From NCBI RefSeq assembly GCF_040706535.1, contig NZ_JAPDRJ010000006.1, positions 1-64,000 of the forward strand: a stretch of 64,000 bases of DNA, read 5' to 3'. Below, in pieces: positions 1-8,263 of this stretch. How positions within the stretch are numbered: the stretch's first letter is position 1; each line of letters starts with the position of its first letter. The notes beneath the pieces are model-generated. The model ran no database searches, was not told where the DNA came from, and saw only the letters and a program-made list of their open reading frames with translations. The DNA is from Lentisalinibacter orientalis. Its GTDB lineage: Bacteria > Pseudomonadota > Gammaproteobacteria > Steroidobacterales > Woeseiaceae. A program made the position numbers and the translations under genes.

Positions 1-880
1 GCATCGTGTCCTCGAAGTCCTCCGGCCCGTGGGGATGGTTGTGGGCGTGGTTCACGCACCACTTGTAGAGCACCGGGTCACGCTTGGCGAGGCGGGCGGC
101 GGAGCGCTCCTCGTTCTCCTCCGGCGTGCTCCACGGGTTGTAGTGGAAGTGGTTGAACAGTTTCGAGTCGGTGCGGCCGATGGCGATGCAGCCGTACTCG
201 CTCGCGAAGGCACCATGGTTGATGTAGGGCGGACGCCAGAAGTAGCCGCCGGTGGGCAGATTGCCGAACTGCATCATCCACGACGTCCCCCACAGGTGAT
301 AACCCTCCTCGCAGCAGTCGTGGTAGGAGATGTTGTCCTGGTGGAATTGGGGCACCATGCAGTAAAGGAACGTCATGGCGAAGGTCTGCGGATTGAAGTT
401 CAGCAGCTTGATCATGCAGCCGGCCGCCACGGACGGGCTCACCACGTTGCCCGGCGCCCAGACGATGTCGGCATAGGTGTCGACGTCGTGATAGAGCTCC
501 GTGCGCGAGAGCTCGTGGTGCTGGTCGCTCTCCACCAGGCTCGGCTCCGCGGTGTTGTACATCATCAGCAGGAGCGCGCCCTGCTCCGAGCTGAGCTCGG
601 GCAGCGCATAGCCCGCCGGCACGAAGAAGTAGTGCCCCCGGTTACAGACCTTGTCGCCGAGTCTGATGCTGCCCTCGATGACGATGAACTCCAGTTCGGA
701 GTAGCTGAAGCCGGGGGGCTGGCGATAACCGGAGTCGAGCTGCACGGTCATCGTGCAGGAACCGATCTCCGGGTCCAGGCTCAGCATCTTGTAACGGTAG
801 CCGCTGCCGAAGCCCGGGAGCGGCATATTCTTGAAATGGACGTCGCGGTCGCAGAACGGTTCGATATGCGGTCTGGTCAT
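1..880 (-). CDS. Cupin-domain protein, C-terminus cut by window edge
   Basis: Reading the minus strand from an ATG at 878-880 gives an uninterrupted frame of more than 290 codons to the window edge. The start has a GGGAG ribosome site. The protein begins MTRPHIEPFC and carries a cupin-like stretch (QPPGFSYSELEFIVIEGSI, then GHYFFVPAGYALPE) around residues 45-85, so a metal-binding beta-barrel dioxygenase, isomerase or lyase fold is likely. The later part is rich in His, Trp and Tyr (QFHQDN, NHFHYNPW, NHAHNHPHGPED), which suggests a second barrel or more metal ligands. It starts 14 bases after the stop of the small gene upstream, so the two are probably co-transcribed. Substrate unknown. The plus-strand frame over this region is Arg/Val/His-rich and looks like a shadow. 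Confidence 0.75.
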   Translation of the reverse strand, partial: MTRPHIEPFCDRDVHFKNMPLPGFGSGYRYKMLSLDPEIGSCTMTVQLDSGYRQPPGFSYSELEFIVIEGSIRLGDKVCNRGHYFFVPAGYALPELSSEQGALLLMMYNTAEPSLVESDQHHELSRTELYHDVDTYADIVWAPGNVVSPSVAAGCMIKLLNFNPQTFAMTFLYCMVPQFHQDNISYHDCCEEGYHLWGTSWMMQFGNLPTGGYFWRPPYINHGAFASEYGCIAIGRTDSKLFNHFHYNPWSTPEENEERSAARLAKRDPVLYKWCVNHAHNHPHGPEDFEDTM

Positions 881-894
881 GGCGCTCTCCCGGC

Positions 895-1152
895 TCAGTA
901 GACGACTTTATGCTTGCGGTCCGGCTTGACCGGAAGATCGTGCTCGGGGATCTTCATGCGCTGATCGCCGTCCACGTTGAAGCCGTACTCCTGTATGCGC
1001 TGGAAGAATTCCTCGTACCACTGATCCCGCGTGGGATCGAGAGCTTCCATCTCGGCGACGATTTTTCGGTAGCGTTCCTTCTGCTCCGCCACTTCAAGCT
1101 TTAGCCATTCAGCTGCCTGTGGCGGTTGCTCTCGTCTGACTCTGTTACACAT
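895..1152 (-). CDS. Small hypothetical protein (85 aa) paired with cupin gene
   Basis: The 85-residue protein begins MCNRVRREQP and has a GAGGAAG ribosome site a few bases before the ATG. It is charged and probably helical (WLKLEVAEQKERYRKIVAEM), with no signal peptide or membrane segment and a Lys/Arg-rich tail (KPDRKHKVVY). Its tight spacing to the cupin gene suggests a small subunit or accessory factor, but that is inference from context. I do not recognise the family. Confidence 0.55.
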   Translation of the reverse strand: MCNRVRREQPPQAAEWLKLEVAEQKERYRKIVAEMEALDPTRDQWYEEFFQRIQEYGFNVDGDQRMKIPEHDLPVKPDRKHKVVY

Positions 1153-1203
1153 CTCGCTTCCTCATCGCTAATAGATCCGTCTCGTTTCAGGGTTTGTCGA
1201 TCA

Positions 1204-1983
1204 TCAATCTAAACTAAGCTCCATTGAGTACACATAAAGAGCGGGGTTGTACCAACCATCCAGGATATCGACAGTATCACCCCGCTTGTCGATAGACTTA
1301 CGCCGGATCGCGAGCAAAGCAGTCCCGGGCTTTACGTTCAGGTGCTCAGCAATTTCCATGGTTGCATCTGTTGCACTCAGCACTTGCTCAACCTTTGCGA
1401 CCTCTACTTCGTTCCCCTGAAGCACCTCAAGCCGGGGCGTGCGCTCTAAATTTCGCTTCGTGAAACCTCGTCGTATGCCCCGTGTGAAACTAACGTAGTA
1501 GGCGAACGGCTCACCGCTCTCATTGCTCCTGACGCGAATCAACTTGTGGATCTTTTCATTCACCGGCATCGAAAGCTCTTCGCGGATATTGGCAGGCGGA
1601 AGAATTTTTTGGACCGAGATTACGTTGACGATGCTGTGCTTACCCAATTCGATTAGATTCTCAAGCACATCAACGAGGGGCGCGCGAACCGGTCGCGGTT
1701 TGTACCGATAGGTGACGATCGAGCCCTTCCCTCGATATCGTGCAATGAGCCCATCATTCGCCAAGTCATCCATAGCGCGCTTTGTCGTGATTCTCGATAC
1801 GCCACACGCGCCCGCAATCTCCTGCTCGGTGGGCAGTCTGGATTCGAACGGGAGAACTCCCTTCAGGATTAGCGACTTGAGCGCTGAATAAAGTTGATAA
1901 TAGAGGGGCGCTCGAGCGAGCGAGCCTTGCTGAATCGCCGACAGCTCGCCGAGCAGAGCTTGCAACGAGTAACTCACTGGCAC
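1204..1983 (-). CDS. GntR-family regulator with UTRA effector domain (HutC/FarR type)
   Basis: This 259-residue transcription factor has an N-terminal winged helix at about residues 25-95 (PLYYQLYSALKSLI, PTEQEIAGACGVSRITTKRA, then the wing GLIARYRGKGSIVT). A UTRA ligand-binding domain follows at about 110-255 (HKLIRVRSNESGEPFAYY, ending DILDGWYNPALYVYSMEL). This is the normal length and order for the HutC subfamily, whose members bind a small molecule and usually repress neighbouring genes. It lies upstream of the small gene and the cupin gene on the same strand, and divergent from the TonB receptor at 3143, so it may control either. An imperfect palindrome at 2054-2073 in its upstream region is a candidate operator. 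Confidence 0.85.
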   Translation of the reverse strand: MPVSYSLQALLGELSAIQQGSLARAPLYYQLYSALKSLILKGVLPFESRLPTEQEIAGACGVSRITTKRAMDDLANDGLIARYRGKGSIVTYRYKPRPVRAPLVDVLENLIELGKHSIVNVISVQKILPPANIREELSMPVNEKIHKLIRVRSNESGEPFAYYVSFTRGIRRGFTKRNLERTPRLEVLQGNEVEVAKVEQVLSATDATMEIAEHLNVKPGTALLAIRRKSIDKRGDTVDILDGWYNPALYVYSMELSLD

Positions 1984-3142
1984 ATCCTCAATTTACGTGA
2001 AACGATCTACGCCGGAACGATCAATAAGAACGTATATCACACAGTGGAGCATGTTGGTATATCTATATGACAATTATGAAATAGAGAGGGGTGTCGGCCG
2101 TAGCGCAAGAATGATGTAAAAGGCTTACAAAGGCCTTACTTCGTCGGGGACGGGCAGTTTTATGAGCCACGGCTGTCTAATCTGTCCGCTTGAACGACAC
2201 CAATAAAGGTGAGTGCCTTTTTCATTTCGAATAATATCGGGACATGCTCACTATTTCGCCCACATCATGAGAAGGGGAGAGAGTGAGACTGCCGGGAATA
2301 CAATCGAGTGCATGGATTCGTAGTCTGCCTGGCCGGACGGAATAGGCAGTCGCTGGTAGAGATGTCTCGCAGTCCGATAAGACGGGTAACGATCTGGATG
2401 CGAACGAAGCGGTTCTGCGCTGCAGAGGATAACGAGATTTAGATGACTTAGCCCATACTTTCTCTGTTCCCGAGGGTAATGCTTCGAGGCGAGTGAAGTT
2501 TTGGCGGGGGATTCTTCGTGTCGGTAATCAAAGAGCCAAGCGGAAGCGCGTGGTCAGGCGGGTCGCCTAACTTCGAAGATGCCGGGACAGGAGAATTGAG
2601 TGGCTTGCGAATTATCGAGGGATCTCGTGGGTGACGTTGAGTCGAGGAGTTCGTAGTGCCTCGCCGAAATGCTCTCCCGGCGGCTGCTCCTTCAGCGGAT
2701 TGGTTGACCGGATAATTCGGGAATGTCGTCATATGCAGTGAGAGATCGCCTGCAGTCGGGGCAGCTCGCGCGTTGGCGTTTCGCCGTGTAAGCAGTTCGG
2801 TTGCCGCGACTGCGGCGTTCTCTCTACAAATAGTATTGGCCGCGCGGATTAGAATCAGTCTATTCGGTCGCGGGGTGACGGCTCGCGCAAGATCATGGCC
2901 ATCATGGGTTGACGTTGGCGGTACGGCGTGGGTATAAAGATATACAAACCATACAAAAGGCGCTTCGCCTTCTGAGGGTTAAGTCGTGTGACCGATAAAG
3001 TAGATGCACGCGCGTGAGTAGGAAGGGTCTAAGGCTGAGCCAAGAAGCAGTTTTCTGTGGAGCAACATTGACGGCAGAAGATGGCCGCCAGCTTGGTATA
3101 AGGTCGTTGACGGAAACAGGCAGAGATTTCGGGGGACTAATT
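1984..3142. other. Long intergenic region, no convincing gene
   Basis: About 1.16 kb separates the divergent GntR gene from the TonB receptor. Short frames are present (for example minus strand 2448-2732), but they lack a good ribosome site and have low-complexity, Pro/Ser/Arg-rich composition. I see no tRNA, insertion sequence or repeat. It probably holds both promoters and a long leader for the receptor. Confidence 0.5.
2054..2073. promoter_or_regulatory. Candidate GntR operator (imperfect palindrome)
   Basis: TTGGTATAT and ATATGACAA flank a CT centre, and seven of nine positions pair. It lies about 70 bases upstream of the GntR/UTRA start. AT-rich palindromes of this size are typical operators for this family, so autoregulation is plausible but not shown. 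Confidence 0.35.
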
Positions 3143-5635
3143 ATGCAGGGCAATAGGTCTGATCATCGTGTGGATCGGTCGTCGCGGTTCTGTTGGCGCG
3201 GCTTGCGAATTCGGCTATCGCTTCGCGCGAATGCGGTCGCGGAAGAGTCGACAAGCTCGGTAGCTCGTTTCGATTTCGCCTCTAGGAACCTTTTCCGATC
3301 GCGAATCGATGGGCTTCTAGTAATCGCCGCCGTTATTGCGAGCGGGGTTTCATGGTTGCCGGCTAGCAGCCTCGCGGCGGAGTCGCAGGCAATTGAGGAA
3401 GTTGTTGTGACTGCGCGGAAACGCGGAGAGTCACTGCGAGATGTGCCCGTCGCTATAAGCGCGTTCACAAGAGAGGATATCGTTCAGCAGGGAATCAAAG
3501 ACCTAGAAGATCTGTCCTCTCAAACCCCTGGTCTATTTTTCTCGGAGCAAGGGGATCAGCGAGGAGGTCGATTTACCTCCGTCGTGCGTATGAGGGGCAT
3601 GAGTATTAATGACATCTCACCTGTTAGGCAGCTGGCGTCCGTCTTTAAAGACGGCGTATTCGTATCGGGCGGCGTCTCAGCAATTAGTATGGAGGACGTC
3701 GAACGAGTCGAGATCATCAAAGGCCCTCAGAGTGCCTACTTTGGGCGTTCCACGTTTGGCGGGGCAGTGAATTTTATTTCCTCCGCGCCTTCAATGGACG
3801 AATTAGGAGGCGAAATTAACCTAAGCGCGGCGGAAGACGGCCATTACGATGTGGCGGGATCTATCGAAGCTCCACTAGTAAGTGGGAAGCTTGGCGCCAG
3901 GTTAACTGGACGCTACTACACGACAGACGGGCGATATACTAGCAGTGTAGATGGCGGAGAGCTGGGAGCCGAAGAGACGCGATCAGCGAACCTCGTCGTG
4001 GCGGCAGTACCTAGCGACGCGCTGGACGTAACTGTGCGGCTCTTTTACGGAAAGGATGAAGATAGTCTACCAACGACTGTCGCAATTGGTTCCGATTTCT
4101 ACAATTGTGGTCCGTTCTTCGACGGGGGTAAGCGATTCATATGCGGTGACGTGCCCGATATCGATAGCGATACGCTTGGGCTGAATACGACCTTAGAAGG
4201 CACCGCGCGTGACATATTTGTAAACAACTCGGTGGCAAGTGATGCGATCGCATCCTTTCCGCTAACCCTAGAAAAGCGTGGTATGGAGCGGGAAACAAAG
4301 AGAGCAACAGTAGCTGGTAATTACTCGATTCCCGCGTCAGCGTACACCGTCTCCTTTGCAGCTGGGACAAGCTCCATAGAGCAAGTAAGAATAAGCGACA
4401 CAGATCATACCGGCCAGGATGTTTGGGTGGAGGGAAATTTCCAGGATATAGAAGATTCCTCCTTCGAACTTAGGCTGACGCGGGATGGTGAACGGGCGAA
4501 CTGGATGGTTGGCATCAATATCTTCAATATGGAGTATCTCGCGCCCACTGGAACAACTATCGGTTGGCTATTTCCGAATGATTTCGCACCGAACGGTTTT
4601 TTCTTCGATCAAACGGTCAGCCAATCGGATGTCTCAACGCGAGGACTTTTTGGCTCGTTTAGCTACGCACTGACAGACACCGTTACGATCAATCTAGAGG
4701 GTCGTTTCCAGGAGGACGAGATTGAAGAGACGGCGCCACAGGTTGCGCTCGAGGAAACCTTCAATAATTTTCTTCCGCGAATAATCGTGCAATGGCAGCC
4801 AACTGACGCGACAAATTTGTATGCCACGTTCGCACGAGGAAACATGCCCGGCAATTTCAACGGGAATATTGCCCAGTTTACAGAGGAGCAGCAACAGCAA
4901 ATTATCGAGCAAACAGGTGCCACAGAGTTTGTCGATGAGGCAGAACTCGACAATTTCGAGATAGGGCTCAAGCAGTCATTCCTAGGTGGGCGAGCTTTTC
5001 TCAATGCAGCGGCCTATTTTATGGACTGGACTAATCAGCAGTCGCGAAGTATTGCAGTCGTGGACGATGATACGAGCCCCGCAGGTTTCCGCACGGTCCC
5101 GGTAGTTGTCTCGGACGCAAAGACAGATCTTTGGGGTATCGAGCTAGAAGGAACACTGGACTTGGGCGATAACTGGTCGCTGAGAGGCACATATAATTGG
5201 GCAGCTTCAGAGATTCAGAGATTTAGCTGTCTCTTGTGTGAGCGCGTCCTAGGGACAGCCGATGTGTCAGGTAATGAGTCAGCGAGGTTCCCAGAGCATT
5301 CGGGCTCGATCGGGGCAATGTATGTCGATCAGCTTTCCAATGATTGGATGTGGTACTCGCGTGTTGATGCGATCTATTTAGGCAGCGCTTGGTCAGAGGT
5401 TTTGAACCTTGCTGAGAAGCCCGAGAGTTGGACCGTCAACCTACGAGCCGGTATCGAATCCGACGTCTGGCGACTAGAGGGATTTATTAGGAACGCATTT
5501 GACGATCGGACGATACAGACCGCTGCGCGTTCTGCCGACTTTACCAAAGGGAATTTTGACATTACCGACTTCGTAGTGAACGTAACGCCAGCTGCGCCAC
5601 GGCAGGTCGGCGTCCGGCTGAGCCGCCGATTCTGA
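3143..5635 (+). CDS. TonB-dependent outer-membrane receptor
   Basis: This is an outer-membrane active transporter that takes up a large or scarce ligand with TonB energy. I place the start at ATG 3143, eight bases after GGGGGA; a longer frame begins at 3014 without a comparable site. The N-terminus is long and ends in a hydrophobic signal segment (GLLVIAAVIASGVSWLPASS). The TonB box and plug follow (IEEVVVTARKR, DVPVAISAFTREDI, then VERVEIIKGPQSAYFGRS). The barrel ends in the usual aromatic strand (RQVGVRLSRRF). The length, about 830 residues, is normal for the family. The ligand cannot be read from sequence. The genes for secreted proteins and a FAD enzyme downstream suggest an organic compound rather than a siderophore. 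Confidence 0.9.
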   Translation: MQGNRSDHRVDRSSRFCWRGLRIRLSLRANAVAEESTSSVARFDFASRNLFRSRIDGLLVIAAVIASGVSWLPASSLAAESQAIEEVVVTARKRGESLRDVPVAISAFTREDIVQQGIKDLEDLSSQTPGLFFSEQGDQRGGRFTSVVRMRGMSINDISPVRQLASVFKDGVFVSGGVSAISMEDVERVEIIKGPQSAYFGRSTFGGAVNFISSAPSMDELGGEINLSAAEDGHYDVAGSIEAPLVSGKLGARLTGRYYTTDGRYTSSVDGGELGAEETRSANLVVAAVPSDALDVTVRLFYGKDEDSLPTTVAIGSDFYNCGPFFDGGKRFICGDVPDIDSDTLGLNTTLEGTARDIFVNNSVASDAIASFPLTLEKRGMERETKRATVAGNYSIPASAYTVSFAAGTSSIEQVRISDTDHTGQDVWVEGNFQDIEDSSFELRLTRDGERANWMVGINIFNMEYLAPTGTTIGWLFPNDFAPNGFFFDQTVSQSDVSTRGLFGSFSYALTDTVTINLEGRFQEDEIEETAPQVALEETFNNFLPRIIVQWQPTDATNLYATFARGNMPGNFNGNIAQFTEEQQQQIIEQTGATEFVDEAELDNFEIGLKQSFLGGRAFLNAAAYFMDWTNQQSRSIAVVDDDTSPAGFRTVPVVVSDAKTDLWGIELEGTLDLGDNWSLRGTYNWAASEIQRFSCLLCERVLGTADVSGNESARFPEHSGSIGAMYVDQLSNDWMWYSRVDAIYLGSAWSEVLNLAEKPESWTVNLRAGIESDVWRLEGFIRNAFDDRTIQTAARSADFTKGNFDITDFVVNVTPAAPRQVGVRLSRRF

Positions 5636-6008
5636 GAGGCTGTTTTTGAGATTTGAGCCAAGTGCTTCAGGATGGGCACGAGAGCGCTTTCGATAGATTG
5701 GGCACAAGGGCGGTGCAAGCAATTGCTCATCCGAGTGGATGTTCGGGACCAGGGCAAGGTCGGGACCGGGTAAACCCTCGATGCGTGCCCGGATGATTGA
5801 AGGGCGGAGGTCTCGAGGGGCGAGGATCGTCAGGGTACAGTCGATATCGGCGATAGCCAAGTACGGCGTACCGAGACGCTTCGCGTCAGTTACGTAGATT
5901 AGTGCAGCTATTGTAGCGGAAGCGCCTCGCAACCTCGCTTGGTCGAATCTTCACATCGCGATCTCAGGAACAGAGCAGATGTTGCAGCAAGGAAGGAGAA
6001 CCTAAGAG
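5636..6008. other. Intergenic region after TonB receptor
   Basis: About 370 bases. A minus-strand frame (5474-5932) overlaps the receptor end and looks like a shadow. No terminator hairpin or repeat was recognised. A Shine-Dalgarno (AAGGAGAACC) for the next gene sits at 5993-6002. Confidence 0.4.
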
Positions 6009-6746
6009 ATGAAAGCTCGGCTCTGTGCCCTCATGCTGGCGCTGTCGTTTATCCTTGGGCACGTCGCACACGCCCAAGAGAATTCAAACATCGTTCAAGA
6101 ATTTCATGGGCGAATCGAATATCGATTTCTCGACACCGATGAAGTACGCGGGCACGAGGTGTTTCGTCTGACGGTTCATCCGAATGGTGAAAGGACTATC
6201 CGAATAACTAATGTGCTGAACGAGACGGGAGTCTTGCGGGATGTCGTGATGCGCGTCAACGAGACTCTAAAGCCTATAGACTTGTTCATCTCACACTGGA
6301 AAGATGCTCAACATCGTGGGACTGGATACTACTGGGCCACGAACGGCGAAGTACATGCCGTGGTAAACGCGCCAAATGGAACCCTACAGCAACGAGCAAA
6401 CGTCCCAACACCGTTCTCGTTTGCAACACGTCCGCAAGCCGCATTCGGATGGCACCTCTGGAACTATGATTTCGAGAAAGGAGGTACGCAGCCTTTGACG
6501 ATCTTCGTACTTTCCAAATGGGGACTTGATGTCGGATCGATACTTGGTGAGGTACGGGAGTTTTCGGCGCAATTAATCGGTAGCGAGCGCCTGAAAGTGG
6601 CCGGGGCGGTATTCGACACTTGGCACGTGATCATTGGCGAAACGTACGAAGTGTGGGCCGACAAGGAAACACTGCTGGCGGTGCGGCTGCTGGTAAAAGA
6701 GAAAAACCGGGTGTATGAGCTTGTGGAATTTGGGCAAGTGCCCTGA
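6009..6746 (+). CDS. Secreted protein of unknown function, first of a tandem pair
   Basis: This 245-residue protein starts with a clean signal peptide (MKARLCALMLALSFILGHVAHA), so it is exported, and it has an AAGGAG ribosome site. It shares a layout with the next gene: FHGRIEYRFLD, RLTVHPNGERTI, RGTGYYWATNGEVHAVV, NGTLQQRANVP, WHLWNYDF, LGEVREFSAQLIGSERL and a final DTWHVIIGETYEVWADKE. The C-terminal part recalls DUF3108-like periplasmic beta proteins, but that is an impression only. Its position just after a TonB receptor suggests handling of the same ligand in the periplasm. Confidence 0.7.
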   Translation: MKARLCALMLALSFILGHVAHAQENSNIVQEFHGRIEYRFLDTDEVRGHEVFRLTVHPNGERTIRITNVLNETGVLRDVVMRVNETLKPIDLFISHWKDAQHRGTGYYWATNGEVHAVVNAPNGTLQQRANVPTPFSFATRPQAAFGWHLWNYDFEKGGTQPLTIFVLSKWGLDVGSILGEVREFSAQLIGSERLKVAGAVFDTWHVIIGETYEVWADKETLLAVRLLVKEKNRVYELVEFGQVP

Positions 6747-6840
6747 TCGGAACGTACAGCGAAGTGTGCGGGTATTGGAACGAAGGTCGTGCGCGGATGC
6801 AGCGGGCGACCGCCGCGGCAGCATGAAGGAAATGGGGCTG

Positions 6841-7611
6841 ATGTATTGGTACGAGATGAACTTGCGATATCTTTTCGTTCTTTTTGGCAGTGTGCTGGCT
6901 ACAGCTGCTTATGCCTTCGGACCCATGAGTCCTGGTGTAAATCCAAGCGTGGTTCAAGACCTTGCCGGTGTGATCAAGTATTCGACAATATCGGATTCAT
7001 CGTTTCGTGGTGAGGAGCATTGGCGAATGCTAGTCCATCCTGACGGCTCGCGGACAGTGACAATGACCGTCAGGCTCGACGCCACGAAAGTGTCTAGGGT
7101 GACCACCGTTCGTGTGGATGCCCAATTCAGACCATTGGATGCGTATCAAATGTTGTGGACAGAGGGTGAATTTAGGGGCTCGGGATATTTCTGGGTGGAA
7201 GGCCAGATATTGAATGCGGTTGTAACGGCCAATACTGGAACCTTACAGCAGACTGTTGAAGTCCCGAAGCGGTTTTCCTGGGTTACGCACCCCTTAGGAG
7301 CCGATGGCCTTCATATGTGGTATTTCGATGAGCAAGGGCCGAGAGTTCAAACGGCAACGGTCTACAACACAGATACGCTTGGAAAATCTCTTGGGTCAAT
7401 TCTCGGTCGTGTCCATGACGTAAAGTTGGAGCTACTTGGTGAAGAAGAGATTGATGTTCCCGCAGGGCGCTTTCTTACCAAAAAGTACCTCATGGATGAA
7501 CGGCTGGAAATCTGGGTTGGTGTCGAAGATCCCTTGATGGTAAAGATGCGAAATCAATCGAAAGACCGGCTCTATGAGCTGGTGGAGTTATCCAGGACCG
7601 ATTTGCGCTAG
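6841..7611 (+). CDS. Secreted protein of unknown function, second of a tandem pair
   Basis: This is a paralogue of the gene just upstream. Aligned segments include MLVHPDGSRTV, RGSGYFWVEGQILNAVV, TGTLQQTVEVP, LHMWYFDE, GSILGRVHDVKLELLGEEEI and a final DERLEIWV. I chose ATG 6841, which has AAGGA ten bases upstream; in-frame starts also exist at 6823, 6832 and 6856, and the frame is open back to 6715. From 6856 the N-terminus is a signal peptide (MNLRYLFVLFGSVLATAAYA). The duplication suggests related but distinct roles for the two copies. The function is unknown. Confidence 0.7.
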   Translation: MYWYEMNLRYLFVLFGSVLATAAYAFGPMSPGVNPSVVQDLAGVIKYSTISDSSFRGEEHWRMLVHPDGSRTVTMTVRLDATKVSRVTTVRVDAQFRPLDAYQMLWTEGEFRGSGYFWVEGQILNAVVTANTGTLQQTVEVPKRFSWVTHPLGADGLHMWYFDEQGPRVQTATVYNTDTLGKSLGSILGRVHDVKLELLGEEEIDVPAGRFLTKKYLMDERLEIWVGVEDPLMVKMRNQSKDRLYELVELSRTDLR

Positions 7612-7659
7612 GTAGGCTTGTGCCGTGCGGCCGCGTAGTTGCGACAAGTGGGGTTCCCA

Positions 7660-8250
7660 GTGCTGAAAAGGCTAGTGATCTTTGCAATTGTAATGCTCGT
7701 TATGATCACGAGTATAGAAGGTAATGTTCAGGCGGCAGTAGGCGCGTGTGATCGATTGGCAGGACACCCGGCGGATCCGGAGCGAGTGACCGCAGGGGTC
7801 GGACGTTCGGATATGGACCTAACGGCGGCGGAGGAGGCATGCCGCACGTCGGTCGCGGAGTACCCTGAGCATGCACGTAGTCAATACCACTTAGGTAGGG
7901 TTCTGTACTATCAGGGACATTACAAAGAAGCATTACCGCATCTGAAAAAAGCTGCGGAGTATGGATATGCTCAAGCAATCTTCGTATTGGGCTATATAAG
8001 GGTGACGGGGGACTTGGGGGAGAAAGACTATTGCTCGGCAGGAGAGTATTGGCTTGACGCCGCAGCTCTCGATCATCCTTGGTCTGGATATTTTCTCGCC
8101 GATGCGGCCGTAGAAGGGCGGTTTTCTGAGTGTGCATTCGACATTGACGACGATCAGATAAGACGATTCGCAGCTCTAGCGGCTGATCACATCACTATTT
8201 CGGCGTCTGCAGGGCGCGTCGAAGAGCTACTCAAGCGACTGTCCAGATAG
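7660..8250 (+). CDS. Secreted TPR/Sel1-like repeat protein
   Basis: The protein has a signal-like N-terminus (LKRLVIFAIVMLVMITSI) followed by a Cys-containing segment (CDRLAGHPADPERVTAGV) that commonly precedes TPR/Sel1 repeats in exported proteins. Helical repeats then run from about residue 65 (YHLGRVLYYQGHYKEALPHL, AAEYGYAQAIFVLGYI). Such repeats mediate protein-protein contacts. I place the start at GTG 7660 with an upstream GGGG; starts at 7639 (TTG) or 7648 (GTG) are possible. It lies 48 bases after the secreted pair and directly before the FAD enzyme, so one operon is likely. Confidence 0.65.
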   Translation: MLKRLVIFAIVMLVMITSIEGNVQAAVGACDRLAGHPADPERVTAGVGRSDMDLTAAEEACRTSVAEYPEHARSQYHLGRVLYYQGHYKEALPHLKKAAEYGYAQAIFVLGYIRVTGDLGEKDYCSAGEYWLDAAALDHPWSGYFLADAAVEGRFSECAFDIDDDQIRRFAALAADHITISASAGRVEELLKRLSR

Positions 8251-8263
8251 GTTGCCGCTTCCA

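Noticed and set aside
29..901. Long plus-strand frame over the left end
   Set aside because: It is rich in Arg, Val, His and Gly with no family resemblance, whereas the opposite strand encodes a clear cupin protein over the same bases.
2448..2732. Minus-strand frame in the long gap before the first TonB receptor
   Set aside because: Low-complexity Ser/Pro/Arg composition and no ribosome site.
5374..5932. Minus-strand frames across the end of the first TonB receptor
   Set aside because: They overlap the well-supported receptor end and have no start signal or recognisable motif.
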